Shown here in pieces: positions 8,034-16,148 of a stretch of 56,757 bases of DNA. The stretch lies in assembly GCA_015523605.1 (NCBI GenBank), contig WAKC01000029.1, forward strand, positions 1 through 56,757, read 5' to 3'. Made by a program: the position numbers and the translations under genes. The DNA is from Candidatus Geothermarchaeota archaeon. Its GTDB lineage: Archaea; Thermoproteota; Nitrososphaeria; Geothermarchaeales; JDFR-13. Positions within the stretch are counted from its first letter, which is position 1. Each line of letters opens with the position of its first letter. The notes beneath the pieces were generated by a model, which made no database searches, was not told the origin of the DNA, and worked only from the letters and a program-made list of their open reading frames with translations.

Positions 8034-8969
8034 CTATACTCTTCCCAATCTTTTTAAGAAGAACACGATTAGTGAAAGTATTGAGGATATAATGAGTATT
8101 AGTAACACGATGAAGAACACGTTACCAAGCGGTCCAAAGATATTTGTGAGATACTCCCTTAAAGAGTCTAGGAGATCTATTAAGCTGAGAGAGTCCACCT
8201 TTTCGGTGGCATTGGTTTCGATTAGTTTTCCCCAGAAGTAAATCCCTATTCCTTGGAGGATTAATGGCGTGATGTAGAACCTATATTCAAGAGCATAGCC
8301 AGAGGTTGAATAAATAGAAATGATAGACACCTCCTCATCTAGAGACAAAGCTAGAACCCGTGTTTTATTCCCTATTTTGGGAAGCATATAAACGGTATAA
8401 TCTCCAAGCAACTCTATAGTATTGACACCTTCTCTTATCGTCAATCCTTGAATCGAGAAATTATATCCATCTCCAGTTCTAATTATGAAGCCCTCATTAT
8501 ACCTCTCTAAAGTTCTAATCATCGATTCCATATCCCAAACTAAAAAGAATGGAATCTCATAAATCCCCCTTTTAACTAGACCCATATCTCTTGAAACATT
8601 GAAAAAGTATTTGCCCTCCTTCAATATACCTAATTTAAACAAGTCATATTTTGTATTGTTTGGAGGTTCCGTCTGAATAAATTCCATAGATAAAGTTATA
8701 TAGTCCACATAATTGTCCTCAACCGTTACTATCAAATATCCTCTTGATGTTATTACACTGGTTATTATACTATAGTTGGTCAAGTTAAATATGTATTCAA
8801 CACTTGGTTCTCCAATTTGATATAATTCAGGAATTAGAAATTCAAGGTAAAAATCTCCTTCATACTTGAAATAGGTCCCTACGTCATACAAAGGAATGGC
8901 AAGAGGGCCGATATTGTGGAATAAAAAAATTAACAGAAAAAATGGTAGGCATATAACTTTGAAGCACAT
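8034..8969 (-). CDS. secreted membrane-anchored protein, transporter-module copy 1
   Basis: 311 residues. An N-terminal signal or anchor helix (VICLPFFLLIFLF) is followed by a large extracytoplasmic domain with many NxS/NxT sites and beta-rich sequence, then a C-terminal membrane helix (FFIVLLILIISSILSLIVFF) with a basic tail. A paralogue with the same plan (GTYFxYxG near the N-terminus, YVDY, FGPxG before the last helix) lies at 12699-13685. It is second in a two-gene minus-strand unit after the Tyr-rich gene and divergent from the ABC transporter genes. Family not recognised; probably an accessory or sensor component of the ABC-2 system. Confidence 0.8.
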   Translation of the reverse strand: MCFKVICLPFFLLIFLFHNIGPLAIPLYDVGTYFKYEGDFYLEFLIPELYQIGEPSVEYIFNLTNYSIITSVITSRGYLIVTVEDNYVDYITLSMEFIQTEPPNNTKYDLFKLGILKEGKYFFNVSRDMGLVKRGIYEIPFFLVWDMESMIRTLERYNEGFIIRTGDGYNFSIQGLTIREGVNTIELLGDYTVYMLPKIGNKTRVLALSLDEEVSIISIYSTSGYALEYRFYITPLILQGIGIYFWGKLIETNATEKVDSLSLIDLLDSLREYLTNIFGPLGNVFFIVLLILIISSILSLIVFFLKRLGRV

Positions 8970-8979
8970 GATCCTTCCG

Positions 8980-9498
8980 CTAATAGTTCACTTCAATATA
9001 TGAATATGGAATATAGGTATCAAAGTAGGCATAGTAATATCCGTAATGATAGTGATAGTATCGAGTTATTATTTTAGTTTGTGCCTTATAAGCCTTTACA
9101 GAAGTATAGTCAAGGAATAATGAACCATCGGCCGTCACTCCATTGTCGCTGGAATATATTCTTCTAGTGCATGCTTCAATCAATAAATTTCCCTGCGAAT
9201 CAAAACCTCTTCCACATATCTTTATCCAAGTAACTCGGTTTTCATGATCTGGGTATCCGCCCATGCTGGCATAGCCATAGTGGTCGGAACTGTAATATCC
9301 AGGGATACCTGGGACATACCACCCCTTTACTTCACCATAAACATAATATGCACCATAATGGAAGTAACTATACTTTGAATACCAATCTCTGTCGTATCTA
9401 GGGTCTATTCCGTAAATGCCTATAGAAGCAGAAGTGTAATATATGCTTAATATAACAAATAGGGAAACTATCAATAAAGTAATATGTCTAATTTTCAT
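8980..9498 (-). CDS. Tyr-rich secreted protein
   Basis: 172 residues with a clear signal peptide (ITLLIVSLFVILSIYYTSA). The mature ~147 residues are unusually rich in Tyr, Gly, His and Ser (for example YHYHYGYYYAYFDTY near the C-terminus), with two cysteines (in KICGRG and EACTRR) that could form a disulphide. It lies ten bases upstream of the membrane-anchored protein gene and diverges from the ABC exporter genes. It has no counterpart in the second copy of the module. It could be an exported peptide or surface protein handled by the ABC-2 system. A bacteriocin-like role is a guess, not a family assignment. Confidence 0.75.
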   Translation of the reverse strand: MKIRHITLLIVSLFVILSIYYTSASIGIYGIDPRYDRDWYSKYSYFHYGAYYVYGEVKGWYVPGIPGYYSSDHYGYASMGGYPDHENRVTWIKICGRGFDSQGNLLIEACTRRIYSSDNGVTADGSLFLDYTSVKAYKAQTKIITRYYHYHYGYYYAYFDTYIPYSYIEVNY

Positions 9499-9659
9499 AA
9501 TTATTATAATCTATTTACGAAAATAAATTTCAGAATAATTATCTAATTTTATGTGTAAATATATGATATATATACTGACAACGCATATATACCTAAAGAA
9601 CGTAATATTTACCAATTCAAATATTCTCTTATAAGGTAATAAATTATTGTGAAAGGATA

Positions 9660-10583
9660 ATGAATTTATTAAATCTTGAACATGTTTGTAAAAAATTCGT
9701 TAATATAAAAGCATTGGACCATCTTTCACTTAAGTTTAGAGGAGGTGTCCTCGGATTTATTGGTCCTAATGGTGCTGGTAAGACAACTACTATAAATATC
9801 TTGGGTGGTTTTATAAAGGCTGATAGTGGTGAGGTAGAGGTTCTTGGTCTAGATCCTTGGAATGATAGAATCGAGCTCTATAAGAGAATGGGCTTGATGC
9901 CTGATGAAGTATCTCTTCCAAGTGGGTTGACAGGTTATAGAGTTTTAAAACATGAAGCTAAGATACATGGTATTAAAGACTGTGATAAAAGGATTTTGGA
10001 AGTCTCAAGTCTCTTAGGTATAAAAGATTTTCTTGATAGAAGGGTTGGCACCTATTCGTCTGGAATGTATAAACGTCTTTTAATAGCTCGTACATTGCTG
10101 AATCCGGAATTGGAATTGGTGGTTTTAGATGAACCATTCTCAAATATAGATGTGGAGAGTATCATAACTATTACAAAGCTAATTGTTGATATGAAGAGAG
10201 AGGGTAGGAACTTTTTGATAGCTTCTCATATATTGCCACATCTCCTCCCAGTATGTAGTGATTTTGCTTTTATATTTCGTGGTAGGGTTGTTGCAAAGGG
10301 AAGTTTTTCTGAGCTATTGGGAAGGATTGATAGGTTTCACTATCTCATTAGGTTTGAGGGGAATTGGAGGAGTATTATCCAAGAGTTAACCACTTATGAG
10401 GAGGTCTCGGAATATAGGTTGGATGAATTGGGTCTCCACTTGGTTACAAGGAAACCGTGGGAAACCCTAAGTAAAATCTATGGATACTGTGTAAAGCATG
10501 ATTTGAAGATTCTGGAGGTTTCTCTGTATCCAGATCCACTAACTCAAGTATTCTTTAAGCTGGGTGGATCCGATGAGAATTAG
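9660..10583 (+). CDS. ABC transporter ATP-binding protein (ABC-2 type), copy 1
   Basis: 307 residues. Walker A GPNGAGKTT (~36-44), signature YSSGMYKRL (~137-145), Walker B ELVVLDEPFSNID and switch His in ASHILPHL are all intact, so it should hydrolyse ATP. The extra C-terminal domain (~215-307) is typical of ABC-2 exporters. The downstream permease starts inside its 3' end (10573), indicating translational coupling. It is the intact homologue of the frameshifted gene at 13798-14729. The transported substrate is not evident; the adjacent divergent secreted proteins are candidates. Confidence 0.9.
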   Translation: MNLLNLEHVCKKFVNIKALDHLSLKFRGGVLGFIGPNGAGKTTTINILGGFIKADSGEVEVLGLDPWNDRIELYKRMGLMPDEVSLPSGLTGYRVLKHEAKIHGIKDCDKRILEVSSLLGIKDFLDRRVGTYSSGMYKRLLIARTLLNPELELVVLDEPFSNIDVESIITITKLIVDMKREGRNFLIASHILPHLLPVCSDFAFIFRGRVVAKGSFSELLGRIDRFHYLIRFEGNWRSIIQELTTYEEVSEYRLDELGLHLVTRKPWETLSKIYGYCVKHDLKILEVSLYPDPLTQVFFKLGGSDEN

Positions 10584-11520
10584 AATGACTTTGAGGCTCA
10601 TCATCCTGGAATTGGAAGAATTAAATATTTTAGGTTTAATTATCCTTGCAATTCTATCTCTTTTGACCTTCTATCCCCTAATTAGAGATGGCTATGTTGA
10701 CATTGGAGAGCCTGCTATACCACTGAACATAATCTCCGTTGGTCAATCAGATTTTACATCTACTGAGGAGCTGATGAAATGGATTGATATGACTACCTAC
10801 ATCAATAAGAAGGTTTTTATGTTGTACTTCAACAGGATTTTCCAACCTAGGTATCTCCTAGTTGGTGAAGATCTTTCAAAATTAATTCCCATCTTCCTTA
10901 TACTAGCTATATCATCGTATGTTACTATGGCCTCATCAAATATTCTAAGGCCTGATGTATATAAGAGATATATGACTCTGCCGATATCTAGGATGGAGTA
11001 CTTTGTTGGGAAATTGTTCTTCAATATATTATTTGTGTCCTTTTTTATCGTATCTACATATGTCTTAGTGGCTTCCCTTTATTATAGATTTGATTCATCG
11101 ATCATTATAGCTTCCATTTTGGCGATTCCCGAGTTAGTTCTAATTGTAGCGTTGACTTTTCTGGTATCCGCACTGGTTAAGAGGGAGGTGCCGGCATTTA
11201 TTCTCTCTTCTGGCTTAGGATTTCTATTGTATACTCAAGTTATAGAATTGATAGGAGATTTCTTCACCCTTAGGCCGTCTGGAGGTGAAGGTGTTTCTTC
11301 TGGAGCGATTTATGGCTATATGTATTTAGTGGGGTTCTTTGAGGATTTCGATTCTTTGGGTGAAGCTGGTATTATATATAGAGTTATGACGGGGTCATTA
11401 CTTGTTGATTTGGAGAAATCACTATTCCTCTTAACCTTATATGAAACTACGATGTTGCTTATCTCGTTTGCAATCGTTATGCTTTCTAGTTATATTCTTT
11501 CGGGGGTGGAGGTGGATTGA
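10573..11520 (+). CDS. ABC-2 type permease, copy 1
   Basis: About 315 residues from the ATG at 10573 (a GTG at 10564 is also in frame). About six membrane helices are visible: one near the N-terminus (LNILGLIILAILSLLTFYPL), one near LIPIFLILAISSYVTMA, and four more. A cytoplasmic RYMTLPISRMEYFVGKL motif is shared with the paralogue at 14731-15639. It overlaps both the ATPase gene before it and the small membrane protein after it, forming a three-gene operon. Mechanistically a transmembrane half of an ABC-2 exporter. Confidence 0.85.
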   Translation: MRIRMTLRLIILELEELNILGLIILAILSLLTFYPLIRDGYVDIGEPAIPLNIISVGQSDFTSTEELMKWIDMTTYINKKVFMLYFNRIFQPRYLLVGEDLSKLIPIFLILAISSYVTMASSNILRPDVYKRYMTLPISRMEYFVGKLFFNILFVSFFIVSTYVLVASLYYRFDSSIIIASILAIPELVLIVALTFLVSALVKREVPAFILSSGLGFLLYTQVIELIGDFFTLRPSGGEGVSSGAIYGYMYLVGFFEDFDSLGEAGIIYRVMTGSLLVDLEKSLFLLTLYETTMLLISFAIVMLSSYILSGVEVD

Positions 11521-12065
11521 TGCTGGCAAGAATTTTTGGAGTCTATTTGACTCTATTAGGCATATCATTTATTGTTATTGGACTCCTAGGGAATCCGGTT
11601 GAGCCTATCCAAAAAAGCTATGTAAGTGAGTTTCCAGAAAGAGTCTTCAGGAGTTTGAGCAGGTATATATCGGTTTCATCGGGTAATGTGGAGATTAAGG
11701 TATTAAGTGAGGGTACATCTTACATCGTAGTATATAGGAATTTAATGGGTTATAGGTTTGAGAAGTTGTTTGATGGGGTTGTAAAGGGGTATAAGAAACT
11801 CGAATACAAATCAGATCTCCCAACGTCCTATTACATCTATGTCAGATTGAGTGGGGTTGAGGTGAACGGGTCAACCAATGCCTCTAGACCTAAGTTCCTA
11901 TTGAACCTGTCTATCTATCCCAATCTAAACTATACATTTGTAGTAGGTTCCATCCTATTGATATTGGGAGTATCTATCACTTATACAGGAATATACATAG
12001 ATAAATGGAAAACCAGAAAATACGTCTTAGCTAAACAAGAGAGAATAAGAAACAGGTTTTATTAA
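11520..12065 (+). CDS. small two-helix extracytoplasmic protein, copy 1
   Basis: 181 residues from the ATG at 11520, overlapping the permease stop by one base. There is one membrane helix at each end (LTLLGISFIVIGLLG and FVVGSILLILGVSITYTGIY) and a ~115-residue extracytoplasmic domain between them. A paralogue of the same size and plan occupies the same place in the second module (15642-16148); both share PIxKSYxxEF after the first helix and the Y.P-N-NY-FV-GS entry into the last helix. Not a known family. Most likely a dedicated third subunit of this ABC-2 transporter type. Confidence 0.8.
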   Translation: MLARIFGVYLTLLGISFIVIGLLGNPVEPIQKSYVSEFPERVFRSLSRYISVSSGNVEIKVLSEGTSYIVVYRNLMGYRFEKLFDGVVKGYKKLEYKSDLPTSYYIYVRLSGVEVNGSTNASRPKFLLNLSIYPNLNYTFVVGSILLILGVSITYTGIYIDKWKTRKYVLAKQERIRNRFY

Positions 12066-12109
12066 CTCATTCCCATACAGTATATTGAATCCTTCTTAAT
12101 GTTGTTGGG

Positions 12110-12298
12110 TAATCATATCCACTTCCATCTGCTCCAATAAATATTCAGATATCTCCTTTGGATCTCCTCTGAAACCCTTGTCATGGATGGAGTGGGTTTC
12201 ATACATATTAGGTATCCAACCTCTTCCCTAACTGGTCTGTTCTTGTAATTGGATAAATATGCTTCCATTCCGAGTCTTGGTCCGTATATTTTATAGGC
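12110..12298 (-). pseudogene. decayed acyl-CoA synthetase fragment
   Basis: Translating the minus strand from 12298 gives AYKIYGPRLGM...VREEVGYLICMKPTPSMTR, closely matching the intact synthetase at 16145-18076 (STVYGPGLGM...VRGEVGYLVCKKPTPSMTR). After this the frame shifts (GFRGDPK in the next frame), then returns (RYLNIYWSRWKWI followed by a stop), matching [20 protein letters not shown]. The rest of the C-terminus is missing. It is therefore a non-functional remnant left by a tandem duplication, abutting the prpB remnant at about 12297. Confidence 0.85.
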
Positions 12299-12686
12299 TT
12301 TGGATATGGCTCTTGAGAAGGCAAAGCTTTATCTTAGGGGTGGAGAAGATACAATCTTTCCAGAGGTATTAGAATCTATTGATGAATTTAAGATGTTTGT
12401 TGAGGAGCTGAAAGCCCCAATATTGGCAAACATGACCGAATTTGGACGCACCCCCTATATCAAATTTGAGAGGTTTAGAGATGCGGGAGTAAAATTCGTT
12501 ATATACCCAGTAACAGTATTCGGAGCAAATGCTAAGAACGCAGTCGAGATATACACAATGCTGAAGGAATATGGTGGGCAAGAAGGATTCCTCGATAAGC
12601 TGATGGAACGGAAAACATTCTATGAATACATCAACTATAAAGAATATGAAAAGTATGATATTAATTTATCCAAGTGGAATAAATAA
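12297..12686 (+). pseudogene. truncated prpB copy (C-terminal ~128 residues)
   Basis: The frame from a TTG at 12300 encodes DMALEKAKLYLRGGEDTIFP and onward, aligning along its whole length with the last ~130 residues of prpB at 7099-7989 (roughly two thirds identical by eye, including ILANMTEFGRTPYI and GVKFVIYPVTVF). A stop codon lies just upstream, and the barrel half with the catalytic KKCGH loop is absent, so it cannot be an active lyase. No promoter is evident. The frame has stayed open over 128 codons, so the protein fragment might still be made, but the simplest reading is a duplication remnant. Confidence 0.85.
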
Positions 12687-12698
12687 AACTATCTTATG

Positions 12699-13685
12699 TT
12701 AGCCCCTTCTAACAAATCTTCTATATATCATCCACACTACTGAGATGAGAAGAAGGACAGGTAGTGTCAATATTGCATAATAGATTGCAATTCCGAAAGG
12801 TCCAAATGAAGTTACAAGTTGATTTTTTAGCCTATCCAACATGCTAAATATGATGTTAAATATAGATTGCGATTGTTCTAATGGTAGGTTTGTCTCTGTT
12901 AGGTTTCCATAGAAGTGTACAAGATAGCCATATTTGATTAGGAAAGTAAGTATTGTGTCGATCTCAGTTGCTATTCCGATGCTGTTGTATGTGGCTATAT
13001 ATCTATTATCACTGGTCGAATACTGATAGGGGACTTTTCCATCATAGATGATATTAAACTCTAATCCTCCATAGAGTTTGATCTCGTCATTAGTTACGTC
13101 AACATTAAATGGTCCAAAAATAAGTTTATATTCATTCTCTTCAACAATAAAGTTCTGAGAGAATATTGAAGATACATTTCCCGTATCGATAAAGAACATG
13201 AAGGGTAATATGTCATCCTCAATTTTTAATGTTGGACCGTTACGATATAGTTCTAAAGAATATTTGTCTTTAATCAATTTTTTCTCGTAGAGATAGTTAA
13301 ATTCAGTGTCAAAATCCTCATGGAAGAAGTTTAGCTTTATATCGACAACCATGTAGTCTACATAGTTTTTAGTTATGTTGATAGTTAGATTCATAAGGTC
13401 TGATACACTTGGATAACCCGTTATGAAATAGTTGAATTCGGATTCTGAAATGTTAATGTTTAAAGAATAAGACTTATTATGATATTTATCAATATGATCA
13501 GGAATAATACCTCGGATGGAGGCCCAACCGCTATATACAAAATACGTTCCCTCCCTTAAAACTACTAGGGCATCTATGTTATATGGGATGTTTATTAGAA
13601 TAATAAATATAATTGTGAGTAATATTGTCTCTTTCTTCCTAATTGGTAATCTGCTTGCATATCTGCCACCATGTAAAATGACCAT
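12699..13685 (-). CDS. secreted membrane-anchored protein, transporter-module copy 2
   Basis: 328 residues with a basic N-terminus and signal/anchor helix (ETILLTIIFIILINIPYNI), a large extracytoplasmic domain with many N-glycosylation sequons, and a C-terminal helix (IAIYYAILTLPVLLLISVVW) with a basic tail. It is the paralogue of 8034-8969, in the same position and orientation between a prpB sequence and a divergent ABC operon. The two have diverged strongly, keeping mainly the EGTYFxYxG opening, the YVDY segment and the FGPFG entry into the last helix. Start codon ATG; no alternative internal Met precedes the signal. Confidence 0.8.
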   Translation of the reverse strand: MVILHGGRYASRLPIRKKETILLTIIFIILINIPYNIDALVVLREGTYFVYSGWASIRGIIPDHIDKYHNKSYSLNINISESEFNYFITGYPSVSDLMNLTINITKNYVDYMVVDIKLNFFHEDFDTEFNYLYEKKLIKDKYSLELYRNGPTLKIEDDILPFMFFIDTGNVSSIFSQNFIVEENEYKLIFGPFNVDVTNDEIKLYGGLEFNIIYDGKVPYQYSTSDNRYIATYNSIGIATEIDTILTFLIKYGYLVHFYGNLTETNLPLEQSQSIFNIIFSMLDRLKNQLVTSFGPFGIAIYYAILTLPVLLLISVVWMIYRRFVRRG

Positions 13686-13797
13686 ACTGAATAAGTTAGG
13701 GTTAACTAACCATAATTTATAGTATATACTTCTTACTTAAATAGAAAATAACATATGATTAACTAATAATTTAGTTGAACATCTATTTCATTTTAGT

Positions 13798-14031
13798 ATG
13801 GATAAGCAGTTGTATGTGGAGTTTTCACATGTTTATAAGAAGTTTGGACGTGTTGATGCTTTAGTGGATGTTTCTTTCCATGTGTGTAGGGGGATATATG
13901 GTTTTTTGGGTCCTAATGGTGCTGGTAAAACAACATCTATTAACCTGATGTGTGGGTTTATTAAGCCGGATTCAGGTAGGATTAGAGTTTTTGGCCTAGA
14001 TCCTTGGAAGGATAGAGATGTAATTATATGA
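13798..14031 (+). CDS. ABC ATPase copy 2, N-terminal part (frameshifted gene)
   Basis: 77 residues containing Walker A (GPNGAGKTT, ~41-49) and the DPWKDRD segment, ending at a TGA at 14029-14031. Aligned with copy 1 (9660-10583), the protein should continue into the signature and Walker B, which lie in the next frame from 14028. The break sits in ATTATATGAGTAGG, giving an overlapping ATGA. One missing base relative to copy 1 explains it. Options are a true mutation, a sequencing error, programmed frameshifting, or two coupled half-proteins. Confidence 0.75.
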   Translation: MDKQLYVEFSHVYKKFGRVDALVDVSFHVCRGIYGFLGPNGAGKTTSINLMCGFIKPDSGRIRVFGLDPWKDRDVII

Positions 14032-14729
14032 GTAGGATGTCTGTTATGCCGGATGAGGTAGTTTTACCTCCAGACTTGACTGGTTATAAAATTTTGTTGC
14101 ATGAGGCTAGGCTGTTTGGTTTAAATAATCCGGAGAAACGGGTTTTCGAAATCACTAGAAGGTTAAAGATAGATTGGGCTCTTGGGAGATATGTAGGTGG
14201 CTATTCGGCTGGTATGTATAAAAGATTGCTCCTATCAAGAGTTCTCATTAATCCTAATGCCGAGTTTATAGTGTTGGACGAACCCTTTTCAAATATTGAT
14301 GTCTACACTATGCTCGATTTTATAAGTTTGATACGTGAATTGTCTGCTGAAGGAAAGACTTTCTTAATCTCATCTCATATATTTCCTCTTATAACAAATC
14401 TTTGTGATAGATACATTTTTCTAAATAAAGGAAGAGTAATGTTTCAGGGAGATTTTGACGACCTTAAATCCATTTTGAAAGAGGTTAGATACTTAATTAG
14501 GGTTAGGGGGTTGGTTGACGAGTTTGTTGATGAGATAAAAAGATATTGTGGTTCGGAGAGTGTAGAAGTTGAAGATAATTCAATTATTATTCATACAAGA
14601 GAGAACAAAGACTTTATCCGATTTGTTGTTGAGGAGGGAAGTAGGTATGGTGTTGAGATTCATGAGATAAGGATAGAGCCTGACTTGATCACACAGGCAT
14701 TTATGGAGGTGATGGGCACTGAAGATTAG
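14028..14729 (+). CDS. ABC ATPase copy 2, C-terminal part (frameshifted gene)
   Basis: 233 residues starting at an ATG that overlaps the stop of the first part (ATGA). It carries the Q-loop region (MPDEVVLPPDLTGY), ABC signature YSAGMYKRL, Walker B FIVLDEPFSNID, switch His (SSHIFPL) and the C-terminal extension typical of ABC-2 ATPases, but no Walker A. All motifs are intact and the reading frame is undamaged, which argues for recent or apparent breakage rather than an old pseudogene. The permease begins directly after its stop. Confidence 0.75.
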   Translation: MSRMSVMPDEVVLPPDLTGYKILLHEARLFGLNNPEKRVFEITRRLKIDWALGRYVGGYSAGMYKRLLLSRVLINPNAEFIVLDEPFSNIDVYTMLDFISLIRELSAEGKTFLISSHIFPLITNLCDRYIFLNKGRVMFQGDFDDLKSILKEVRYLIRVRGLVDEFVDEIKRYCGSESVEVEDNSIIIHTRENKDFIRFVVEEGSRYGVEIHEIRIEPDLITQAFMEVMGTED

Positions 14730-14730
14730 A

Positions 14731-15639
14731 TTGGATAAGTTACTTAAAGTTTTTATAATGGAATTGGATTCGGTTAAGTCGATTAACGTATTGATCCTTG
14801 TCTTTAGTTTGGTAGTGGCTATGTATCCTCTAATAAGTCGAGGTTATGTATTTATAGAATCACCCCCTCCCATTCTTGTTGAGCCCCAAAACTTAGATGA
14901 GTCAGAAGGTATCCTTCTATCAAAACTTGTTTATGTCGATAGGAAGATCGAGCTCCTTTATTTCAACAGCATATTTTCAATAATTGGCACATTGTATGAA
15001 GGTCATAGTATTGATGTCATCTATATCTTCGTAGGAGTCGTATTATATATCTCGATGGTTGGGCATGATTTGTTTTTACCAGGGGTATTTAAGAGATTTA
15101 TGACTCTACCAATTACTCGTGAAGAATATGCAATTGGAAGGGTGGTGACCCATATCCTAATTATCTGGATAACAATGAGTATAACCTACATAGCTATTAT
15201 GCTCTCCTTTATACCTTTGGATATCTCAGTTTTTATAGCTGGAATAATATTTATGCCGGTATTACTACTAATAATATCCTTGTCGTTTTTGGTTTCATCC
15301 ATTTTAAAGAATCCGATACTATCTTTTATTGTGTCTGGAGGAGTATCTATAATCTTAGTTGTCCTATTTGACCAGTTCATCTTATCACTATTCAGCTTTA
15401 CAAAAGACAATATAAACTTTTCTCCAATACATGGATACTTATATGTTGTAGGTTTGTACAGTGAAATAAGAAGCTTAGGTGAAGCTGGAAGGCACTATGC
15501 CATAATGACCGATACATATGTTTTTGATGTTACCACAAACGTTTTGCTTTTCTTAGGTTATGTCTTCAGCTATTTACTACTCTCTTCATTAGCCCTCATT
15601 TTACTTTCATATGTGGCTAGGAAAATGGAGGTTGATTGA
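14731..15639 (+). CDS. ABC-2 type permease, copy 2
   Basis: 302 residues from a TTG directly after the ATPase stop. About six membrane helices and the cytoplasmic RFMTLPITREEYAIGRV segment match the copy 1 permease (RYMTLPISRMEYFVGKL). The C-terminal region (GEAGRHYAIMTDTYVFDV) also aligns with copy 1. The frame is intact, so the module may still be functional if the ATPase is made. Substrate unknown. Confidence 0.85.
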   Translation: MDKLLKVFIMELDSVKSINVLILVFSLVVAMYPLISRGYVFIESPPPILVEPQNLDESEGILLSKLVYVDRKIELLYFNSIFSIIGTLYEGHSIDVIYIFVGVVLYISMVGHDLFLPGVFKRFMTLPITREEYAIGRVVTHILIIWITMSITYIAIMLSFIPLDISVFIAGIIFMPVLLLIISLSFLVSSILKNPILSFIVSGGVSIILVVLFDQFILSLFSFTKDNINFSPIHGYLYVVGLYSEIRSLGEAGRHYAIMTDTYVFDVTTNVLLFLGYVFSYLLLSSLALILLSYVARKMEVD

Positions 15640-15641
15640 AT

Positions 15642-16148
15642 ATGATGAGATTTATATCGCTTACCATTCTCTCAGTGGGATTGTCACTCATCGTCATAGG
15701 AATTATTGGAGGCGGGTTGGATCCCATTGAGAAATCCTATTTAATTGAGTTTAAACCGCGTACTCCATCAAATTTTACAAGGGTTGTTTCCTTGAATTCT
15801 GGAGAGCTACACATATCTATCATTTCCGATGGAAATGCAAAAATAATTATTAGCAAACAGGTATTCAATATGGGCTACGAGGAGGTATACAGAGGCTTTG
15901 TCTCGGGTTATGAGTCAATAGAACTTTCAACGTTAATCCCGACGAACTATTATATAAAAGTTGAGTTGCTACCCTATGGTGGTGAGGAGAATAAGGATGA
16001 TTCAGTTCCCAAGTTTTTGATGGGAATAATTGTATATCCTAATTCGAACTATGGATTTGTATTTGGTTCCTTCTTCGCACTATTCGGTTTAGTAATGTAT
16101 AAAATTGATTGGATTAAGGTACTACTACGCAAAGTTTCGATTTCCTAG
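15642..16148 (+). CDS. small two-helix extracytoplasmic protein, copy 2
   Basis: About 168 residues from the ATG at 15642 (TTG at 15636 and ATG at 15645 are alternatives). One helix near the N-terminus (LTILSVGLSLIVIGIIG) and one near the C-terminus (FVFGSFFALFGLVMYKI) flank an extracytoplasmic domain. Paralogue of 11520-12065 in sequence and position. It ends four bases inside the convergent acyl-CoA synthetase gene. Confidence 0.8.
   Translation: MMRFISLTILSVGLSLIVIGIIGGGLDPIEKSYLIEFKPRTPSNFTRVVSLNSGELHISIISDGNAKIIISKQVFNMGYEEVYRGFVSGYESIELSTLIPTNYYIKVELLPYGGEENKDDSVPKFLMGIIVYPNSNYGFVFGSFFALFGLVMYKIDWIKVLLRKVSIS

Noticed and set aside
8980-9498. Similarity of the Tyr-rich secreted protein to lactococcin-972-type bacteriocins
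   Set aside because: Only general Tyr/Ser/Gly composition and ABC context agree; length and conserved positions do not, so no family is claimed.
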